This document shows, piece by piece, positions 56,901-64,000 of a DNA stretch of 64,000 nucleotides. The position numbers were made by a program, and so were the translations under genes. The notes under the pieces are model-generated. The model did no database searches and was not told the origin of the DNA. It worked only from the letters and a program-made list of their open reading frames with translations. Position 1 is the stretch's first letter. Each line of letters begins with the position of its first letter. Source of the stretch: Patiria miniata (taxonomy: Eukaryota; Echinodermata; Asteroidea; Valvatida; Asterinidae); assembly GCF_015706575.1 (NCBI RefSeq), contig NW_024037058.1, forward strand, positions 8,185,806-8,249,805. The letters are read 5' to 3'.

Positions 56901-59900
56901 GTAATTTTGCAAACTTGGGTTTTTGGAGCTCGTAGTTTGTCAGTTTATTTGTCCGTCACGATTTCTTGTCTGCTTACCGTACATGTATGTTTTTCACTTT
57001 TCGGTTATTTTCATTTAATTACATGCAATATCCATGTGTTTCTTAAATTTTTTAATTTGTTTTATTATTTGTTATTTTTTTTGGGGGGGGGGGGTGGGAT
57101 GGGGGGGGCAGAAACAGGACTTACTTTTTATTGGGGGGGGGGGGGGGGGTTGGGAGGTGTTCTGGATAGGGTATTGTAAACTGCATTTTCTTGTGCTTAA
57201 ATTAAATCAAAATTACTTACCTGAATGTCATACTACACAAGGGACATGTGTAGATGGGTCCCATGCCATCTTCTTCTCTCTTCCCATATTCAGTATCAAT
57301 GGCCAGCTCCCCAGGAGTCAGGGGACCATCCTCAGCCATGTCATCGCCTTTATCAGCATCATCGTAAGGCGACGGGACCGGTGTGAGGAGCGCCGGTGAT
57401 CCCACGGAACCGTTCATCATGTACGGTTCGTCTTTAGCATGGATTGCCGTGCTGGGGCTCATTTCATCCTCGTTGGGTTGCTGCGACGGCACGCCCGCAT
57501 TCGGGCTCGCGTTGCCACCACCGACGCCAGGCATGCAGAAGTGCTTCCGCAGACTGGACTTACTGACGTAATTCTTCTTACAGACTTTGCAGGGGTAGAA
57601 CTTCTCCGGCGATTCTGGGTCTTGGCTCGGACTCCCCGCTGACACACTATCCATGTCTGGCGTCTGGGGCCGGACTAATGCACCAGACTGCTGCAAGAGG
57701 GCTCGGAGGACGTTACCATCTGAGGAGCTGGGCGTGGCTTCCTGTCGGAGGAGGGCAGCTTTCAACCCGCTCAGCTCTGTGTGATGCGAGATGGTGCCGT
57801 CTAAAATGTTATACCGCGTCACTTCCCGAAATCCCTCTTCTTCGTGTTTCCGTTTCCGGGTCCCGACTCCCCCATCCTTGCCTACCGCCCTCACATGCTT
57901 AACCTCAGTTAGTCCACACCCCGCGTTTTCCTCTACGACGTCGTCGTAGCCGGCAATGCACTTGCGAAAGTCGTCCAGGAGGCCCGGCGGTCTGGGCACT
58001 GTGGACGAGTTGGTCACTTTGGTTTTGGACAGGTCCATATCTTTGGCTTCTAGGCTTGTAGTACTGTCATCTATGCAAAGGGAGAACAAAAATATTTTGA
58101 GGAAATAATAAACATAAGACACGAAATGCTGCCACCAAATGCTTTGTGAGCAGAGACTGAAATTGGAGACAAAAAACCTGCTCAAACAAAACGAACTAGC
58201 ACAATCAATATTTGAGCTGTCACGTGCAGGGTGTCAAATTTCGTCCGCTAACTCAGCATGCTTGAGTATGAAATTTGACTGGCAGACCACATCTTTTCCG
58301 TGTGTGGACAAATATGGTAAACGGTTGGCAAATACAATGTACTAATTGTCTGCCCATCATTTCACCCTTGGCTAGAGTGCCATAAAAATTATAAAAGTTG
58401 GATGGCCTGTAGAGAACAGTGCATTTTTAAATAATTTAGTATTCGATTTATTGGAATTTTCAAATTTTCAAATATTTGATCATTGACATTGAGATACATA
58501 CGTAAAAAATTGTTTGATGAATATCACGTCTGCATCTATTCTAAACATTTTTTTCGAGATATTTCAAGAATATTTAACAGATTTAATTATTTAAAGATGA
58601 AAATTACAGCCACAGAAGCTCTCAATTACATCACGGACATTTTCTGAATGTTATACTTGTATTCGGTGACATGCTACTCGGATATTTTGATATTCCGTAT
58701 ATTCCGCGCAGCCCTAATTGCCCGACTTTTGGATTCTAATTAGAATTTTGTGATCGATTCCAAAAAAGATTCTAAAAATGTCTGGCCCTAGACTTACCCT
58801 AGTTGTAAACAATAAAATATAACAAAATTTTAATAACATTTACAATATGCAAAAACAGGGCTCTGAACAAAATTTCTCAACATCAAAAAGCCAGTTAAAA
58901 TTTAAAAAAGTGCAATTTAAAAACACTTGTACATTTTGTACACAGTCTGCACACATTTTAACATTGCAAAGCAGAGTAGAGATTCAAACTTAACAACAAG
59001 GGAAGATCGTGTTGAAAAAATACATTTGGCCTAATGCAGAACACATCATACAATGCTCCCCACTGGCTGTCCTATGGCAACACACTATGCAGTAACAAAA
59101 ACGAATGCTTTGGAAATGTCCACAGTGATATTGACATCTGCCCTAACCTTTTAATATTACAAAGTGGGCAATGTCACCAAAAGGTCAGCGTTGCCCCCTG
59201 CAGAACAGCAAGGGCAAACAAATAGAACGGGCAAAAAGGAAAAGGGCAACAGACTGGGTAAAAACAGAGGACACAACAGGTCAGACTTGAGATGAATAAA
59301 AAAGGTCAATGAAAATCAGGGCCATCGCTCCCAGGGTGGTGGGGTGGAGGATATACCCCTCCACAACTCTACCATGCGCAATTTGGGGGATTGGCACTCC
59401 AGAAACTCCTGAACGAATAATGATGTCCTCAGTCTTGTCAGCACAAACAAACAAAGAACTTAAAGTACCTATACACAAATGTGTACCCTTTATATGTCAA
59501 TGAAAATGAATTCAATCTGCTGCTAACCATGCTAACTGCTTATACTGGCTAGATTGACAAGAAATATCATGCACAAATAAAAAGTTAGAGGGCCTAATTT
59601 TTTTGATCCTAGCACAATCATTGTCAAAGGCTGAAAAGGATTTTTCTTAAAGGAATCAAGAAAAGAAGGGTATCAGAATGACCCTTGAATTAAATTGAAA
59701 ATGGCCGAAAGCTCGAAAACTGGAGGATTTTTCATAATCTTTCCACTTGACGTCCACACAATTGTTTACTGCATTGCTGAAAATGAACCCTGTATGACCT
59801 CACCAACTCCATCAAAATCCATCCCCCATTTGGGGGATTTTGGTAGATACGCCTAGTGTTGCATTTCAATGGTTTTGGTCCTGAAACTTTATTTGAAGCA

Positions 59901-62900
59901 TAGCGAGTGATGGATTTTGATAGACATGGTCTTCGACATTTACTTTAGTAAAACTAAGTACCGGGTTAATGTACAAAAAATACTCCTATAGTGCAAAAAA
60001 AGGCCAATTTGGGTGCAGTGATTAGAGTCCATGTTTTATTCACAAATCCTTGTCTCTAAAAAAAAGTTGTTTCATTGTGTGATGAAAATAGCCCTTCATC
60101 GTTACCTTCCTCCCCACCTTCTTTTTTGGTTTAGCCTGCCCCTCTCATCCACCACACCCCTGAGCTGAGTGTGTATCAGTCCAGCCAGGCATGCAGCATC
60201 GTATTTGCATAATTCTATTGTTGGCCCCATGTGCAGGGAAGTCTGCTGGGTGCTGTGCTAGGGATAGGTTGCCTGGGCATGACAAAGAAAGGCCTGGATG
60301 TAATGACCACATAAGTTAATTTGCATGACAACTAAATCCCCCCCTGGGTTGGGAGTAGAGTTATGGTGCTTTTACCATAAGCTACCCCACTCACTGTGAC
60401 CATCACTGAGCCCCGCCCTTTGTAATTTCTCATAATTAATTGTTTTCCTTGCATTTATTTCTACAACAAATTCCCTTATTCGGTACTTGAATTAAAGAAC
60501 TTTAATTGTAGTTGCCCCTAAAATTAGGAGTAATTAGTAATAATTAGTAGAAATAAGTAGACAGATCCAATCTTTCTTAATATATATTTATTTACTTGAA
60601 GCCTCTCTCTCTACCAAGTCATTTGTTTGTCTCGCTGCAGCACCTGACCACGCTACAATTGGTGGCAGCGGTGGGATGCTTGTGTCAGAGAAACGAATAA
60701 TTTGGTAGAGAGAGAAGATGTTTAGGCTTCAAGTTCAAGTAAATAAATTTATTAAGAAAGATTGGATCCGTCTACTTATTACTACTAATTATTACCAATT
60801 ACTCCTAATTTTAGGGGCAACTACAATTAAAGTTCTGTAATTAAAGTACCGAATAAGGGAATTTGTTGTAGAAATAATTGCAAGAAAACAATTAATTATG
60901 AGAAATTACAAAGGGCGGGGCTCAGTGATGGTCAAGTGAGTGGGGTAGCTTATGGTAAAAGCACCATAACTCTACTCCCAACCCAGGGGGGATTTAATTA
61001 AGTTGTCATGCACATCAACTTACATGTACTTGATCATTACATCCAGCCTTTCCTTGCCACGCCCAGGCAAAACCTGCACAGCCCTCCACAGACAACCTAT
61101 CCCTAGCACAGCACCCAGCAGACTGAAGCACACATGGCCAGTTCAAATTCCATGCACATGGGGCTAACAATAGAATTATGCAAATAAGATGCTGCATGCC
61201 TGGCTGGACTGATACACACTCAGCTCAGGGGTGTGGTGGATGAGAGGGGCAGGCTAAACCAAAAATAGAAGGTGGGGAGGAAGGTAACGATGAAGGGCTA
61301 TTTTCATTGCAATATGTTGGAATGCATTGTGCCAAAAATCTCGATCATTTTATCCTTTCCATGTGCCAGTAACTGGGTGAAAACACACCAATTCACAGCA
61401 AAACTTCCACAAACCAGAACCAAACAGATGTACAGACAATATTCATATTCAACCTATCAATTTGTTCAAACAACTACCTATGGTTCCAGACCAGTAAATA
61501 AACTTCCATAGACCCCAATGGTAAATGCTCCCACTTCAAAAATTCGGGAAAAATACTCACAACTCTCCAAGGTGCTCGAGACACACATCAAATTAAAGCT
61601 TATTTTATCATCTTTCATTTTCTTTTCATTTTTTTTTGGGGGGGGGGGGTCGACTGATGACTTTTAGGAGAAATTTCCATCCGAAGTTGACCACCCCTGA
61701 AAATAGTCCTGAAGCCCGTTACCATTTTAAAAAACGATGCCTACACTCCATTGCAAAATAGAGCGCTTTAAGGGCCGAAACTTCATCCAAATTGAACGGA
61801 ACTACAAGCTCACAGTCCTGTGCACGGCTTCCACCCATATTTTTTACAAACCCTCAAGTTCATGGCCCACAGCATGCTCAAATACTGAAGATTCTGAGGG
61901 CATACAAATCGTGATTTGGCCGGCGTAGGCAATTTCGGACCCATTTACTGGTCTGCAACCCTATGAGTCAAGGACTGAAAAGTTCATCTCAATAAATGCA
62001 CAATGTACATGTACAAGAATGACAGCGAACATTTACATGTAAGTCTCTTCTTGCAATAAGATTTTAATTTAACCCTCACTCCCCGGGCATTTTTGCTCAG
62101 GAATTTCCTGAATCCTCCAAAATCCTCCATACAGCACGAACCAGTGACACAGTCTTTCAACTTGCAAGAGATAAAATGACTCGTCTGACCCTTTGCTGAA
62201 TCCTCCAAAATCCTCCAAAATCACTAAGATTGGGATGCGGGTGGGGGATAACCCAACATTCATATTTCGCTTCTTCTATAATTTACTTTGAATCAACACT
62301 GCTTCCCCAGTCTTTTATTTTGATAAACACACGATTCATTCTACACTTTTCTCCATCTCCATCAACTTCCTTAAACCAATCTAGAGAAATTTATCCTTTT
62401 AAACAAAATAGGCATTTTTTCTTAATCCCCGCTCAAATGCTAGACAAGAGTACCACTGTTTCTGTGACTCTTCTAATTTGTAGATAAGCAATGAAGGATG
62501 AATTATCACGAAAGAAAAGATTTGAAGACATAAAACAAATACGAGAATACAAAACAAAAAATACAGACAAAGTGACTGTTTAGATTTTGGAATCTAAGTA
62601 CATACAGTAATTATCAACTTCTTTTCAGGTAGTTGTAGTTCATTTTCGGTTTTTCAGTGCAATGTATTTGATACACACACTTCTATTTAGTTTTATTTGT
62701 TCAATCGGAACTCGACAATAAGAACACAAGAATTGCTTTCCCAGTTAAGAAAAGATATGTTTACCATGCCCTAAAACAAAGAATGTACTTGTACACAATC
62801 ATTTTGCGTTATCAAGTAATTGTCAAGAAATTGAACTATTGCTAGGAAACGGCAGGCTTGACAACAAAATGTACATTCTGTCATCTTATAACCAAGTGGC

Positions 62901-63131
62901 CAAAGCTGATCTGGAAAACTCAACATGCAAGTAAAGTTAGAATCATTTCTCCAGAAAAAACATGTATTTGCTGGATGACGAGTTGCACTAGTTAGCTAAA
63001 CAGCATTTTTACGATAAGCTTGATTGTTTCCGCAAGACTAGAACTCCCAATCACCATTCTTGTTGCAAAGTAAATTTCTGTGATCGCGTGCCTCTTCATG
63101 TGAAGATAATCAGTAATACATACATACCCAT
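53996..63131 (-). CDS. C2H2 zinc-finger protein, ~862 aa, 5 coding exons
   Basis: Probably a nuclear DNA-binding regulator; no orthologue recognised. Exons: 63131-63128, 58070-57221, 56534-55107, 54607-54475, 54169-53996; 2589 nt, in phase throughout. Fingers: a C2HC-like one near 160-180 ([20 protein letters not shown]), four more from [20 protein letters not shown] (about 276) including a C2HC one ([10 protein letters not shown]), two from [10 protein letters not shown] to [19 protein letters not shown] (about 410-463), and a last isolated one [20 protein letters not shown] (about 650). Between them are a His run, a Gln-rich coiled coil ([16 protein letters not shown]) and a MDLS motif near 603 (another at 13-16) like CtBP docking sites. 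The last two exons encode a helical tail ([20 protein letters not shown]). The reading frame continues past the exon 3 donor to a stop at 55094, so an unspliced form would end there. Start codon uncertain. Confidence 0.85.
54240..54385 (-). repeat. Dispersed ATGGGGTAATCCTATAC repeat, reverse copy
   Basis: GGGCAGTGCTCTTGTATAGG and ATTATCCCATAAT are the complement of TTATGGGGTAATCCTATACA...CACTGCCC at 46180-46213. It lies in ZNF intron 4. Confidence 0.6.
54893..54995 (-). mobile_element. tRNA-derived SINE fragment
   Basis: On the minus strand a B box-like GTTCAAATCCCGCACTAG follows GCCTAGCAGACTTAGTTCCA. It is similar in type to the SINE head at 37851-37925. ZNF intron 3. Confidence 0.5.
57080..57151. 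repeat. Poly-G tracts in ZNF intron 2
   Basis: Two clusters of G runs (57082-57108 and 57134-57150) with G4 potential on the plus strand, hence C runs in the transcript. They lie about 70-140 bases beyond the exon 2 donor. Confidence 0.7.
58420..58716 (-). mobile_element. Fragment of a GGGCTGCGC-ended (hAT-like) element
   Basis: On the minus strand it begins TTAGGGCTGCGCGGAATATACG, similar to the TAGGGCTGTGCA terminus at 30279. The other end was not found. Confidence 0.4.
60083..61306. mobile_element. LTR retrotransposon fossil: two LTRs in inverted arrangement with a tRNA-Leu primer site
   Basis: 60083-60657 looks like an LTR (TG...CA, about 575 bp). Two bases later TGGTGGCAGCGGTGGGAT (60660-60677) matches the 3' end of an animal tRNA-Leu in reverse, the expected primer-binding site. 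60702-61306 is a nearly full reverse copy of the same LTR. No gag or pol text is present, so the element is broken and the interior is gone. The arms differ at scattered places and by small gaps, suggesting an old but not ancient insertion. Superfamily undecided (Ty3/gypsy-like possible). It lies in ZNF intron 1. Confidence 0.75.
62085..62235 (-). repeat. Dispersed AATCCTCCAAAATCCTCC fragment
   Basis: CCTGAATCCTCCAAAATCCTCC and GCTGAATCCTCCAAAATCCTCC, 80 bases apart, in ZNF intron 1. Shorter traces at 59805-59935 (CCATCAAAATCCATCCCCC...GGATTTTGG) look distantly related. Confidence 0.5.
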
Positions 63132-63225
63132 CCGTGAATGCGTCACTTGACAATTCAGTCCAAACCAAATCCTCGACAGAGTGTGCCGCAGAAACGGATT
63201 GATAGTGTGTGCACTCATACAGCAC
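63128..63225 (-). other. ZNF 5' exon with start codon at its very end
   Basis: On the minus strand ATGG|GTATGT places a start codon (63131-63129) one base before a good donor. The single G joins AT of exon 2 to give [12 protein letters not shown]. The same frame is open upstream and has an ATG at 63218 that would add 29 residues (MSAHTINPFLRH...). Either start fits; the choice cannot be made from this sequence alone. Confidence 0.5.
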
Positions 63226-64000
63226 GCCGCTACAAAAAAAATTGATAGTTATTGCTGACCGGCTTCAGTGCTGTCTGCCCCAGTTGTCAAATTGGCAGGT
63301 TGTACGCGTCAAGATGACAGGTCTTTCCTTCACCAGGCGATTTAAGTCCCGCCAGTCGGTGCGACGCGACACAGTGCGAACGACGGCTTTAGTACGGACT
63401 GAGTAGTCACTCCAGAAAGCTGATGGGATGCAATCAGAGGCCTACTCATGTTCAACCATTTCCTTCAGTTGAAGACAAGAAAGAAAAAAAGCCGGGCGTT
63501 CAACGGAGATGGCTGGATTGGAAAGATACGTGCAAAAGCGTGGACACCCAAAAATGAAACAAATCTGTGATCATCGCTCTCCGCAAACCAAGGGTTGCTC
63601 ATCTTACCACCGGCCTGCGACAAACAAATCTATCATTTCATCTCGAGTAGGTAAATCTGTCTTCCACCGCCGTCACGTGCAGGAGAGAGGGTCCGAGCAG
63701 GCCCTCGTCAACGACGTCTCAACCAAACCAACCAACCAAAAAGAGAAGGAAAAAAAAAATTGCCAGCGTGTTTTACTACCTATCCCCGGCGCGGGGAGTG
63801 TATCACCGGGCCCAGGATCGCATTCGCGGGCTTGAAATTTGTCTGACGTAAAGCGATATGATTAAGAACCGGTTGGATGAGAAATTTTAGGATGTGCCAC
63901 TTGCAGAATTTCTGGCTAGTGATCTATACGCCTAAGCGTCGGAGAAGACAGCTCTGGATGCTAGCTTGGGATAGGGTGTGCCATGCTATACCCATCTTTA
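63226..64000. promoter_or_regulatory. 5' flank / leader of the zinc-finger gene
   Basis: More CG-rich than the adjoining intron, with several CG-containing words (GTCCCGCCAGTCGGTGCGAC at 63347-63366, ACGCGTC) consistent with a promoter or 5' UTR. No core element is certain. A plus-strand frame at 63509-63835 matches nothing known. Confidence 0.35.

Noticed and set aside
55217-57902. Plus-strand frames antisense to the zinc-finger exons
   Set aside because: GC-rich coding sequence leaves open shadow frames; none has splice-consistent partners or known domains.
63509-63835. 108-codon plus-strand frame at the window edge
   Set aside because: Basic, low-information peptide ending in homopolymer-derived text, with no domain, and lying in the probable promoter of the minus-strand gene.

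Overview
The window is nuclear DNA from an animal. It holds four spliced protein-coding genes with many small phased exons, set in AT-rich DNA crowded with minisatellites, tRNA-derived SINEs and palindromic MITE-like DNA transposons. The proteins look like deuterostome orthologues, and the repeat style (foldback MITEs, SINEs with a tRNA head, frequent TACATGTA words) suggests a marine invertebrate deuterostome. An echinoderm is my best guess; this is inference, not proof.

Layout. (1) 172-12397, plus strand: THOC5, a THO/TREX mRNA-export subunit, 16 coding exons, 696 aa. Its introns carry four tandem-repeat arrays and several MITEs. (2) 12398-29971: a gene-poor region between the convergent 3' ends of THOC5 and SUDS3. 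It holds at least ten MITE copies from seven or more families, two copies of a 1.3-1.5 kb TA-flanked element rich in AGGTCA half-sites, and a 3.6 kb GC-rich minisatellite (18395-21980). (3) 29972-40501, minus strand: SUDS3, a subunit of the Sin3-HDAC corepressor, 10 coding exons, 335 aa, with a U12-type AT-AC intron. (4) 40502-41859: a divergent promoter interval. (5) 41860-46036, plus strand: DERL2, an ER membrane Derlin of ER-associated degradation, 6 coding exons, 259 aa, with a U12-type GT-AG intron. (6) 46037-53995: DERL2 3' flank, a SINE, two MITEs and a tandem array. (7) 53996-63131, minus strand: a C2H2 zinc-finger protein of about 862 aa in 5 coding exons; I could not name an orthologue. 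Its long first intron holds an inverted pair of LTR fossils. (8) 63132-64000: its 5' exon and flank.

THOC5 (RNA export), SUDS3 (chromatin repression), DERL2 (protein quality control) and the zinc-finger gene show no common pathway. The arrangement looks like ordinary gene neighbourhood: convergent THOC5/SUDS3, divergent SUDS3/DERL2, convergent DERL2/ZNF. Exon boundaries were set by hand from splice signals, reading phase and recalled human protein sequences. All four gene models keep phase from end to end. The most interesting signals are a tandem duplication that copies a splice acceptor plus exon start in THOC5 and leaves an in-frame alternative acceptor, the two neighbouring U12 introns, the nuclear-receptor-like site arrays carried by a transposon family, and the higher-order structure of the minisatellites.
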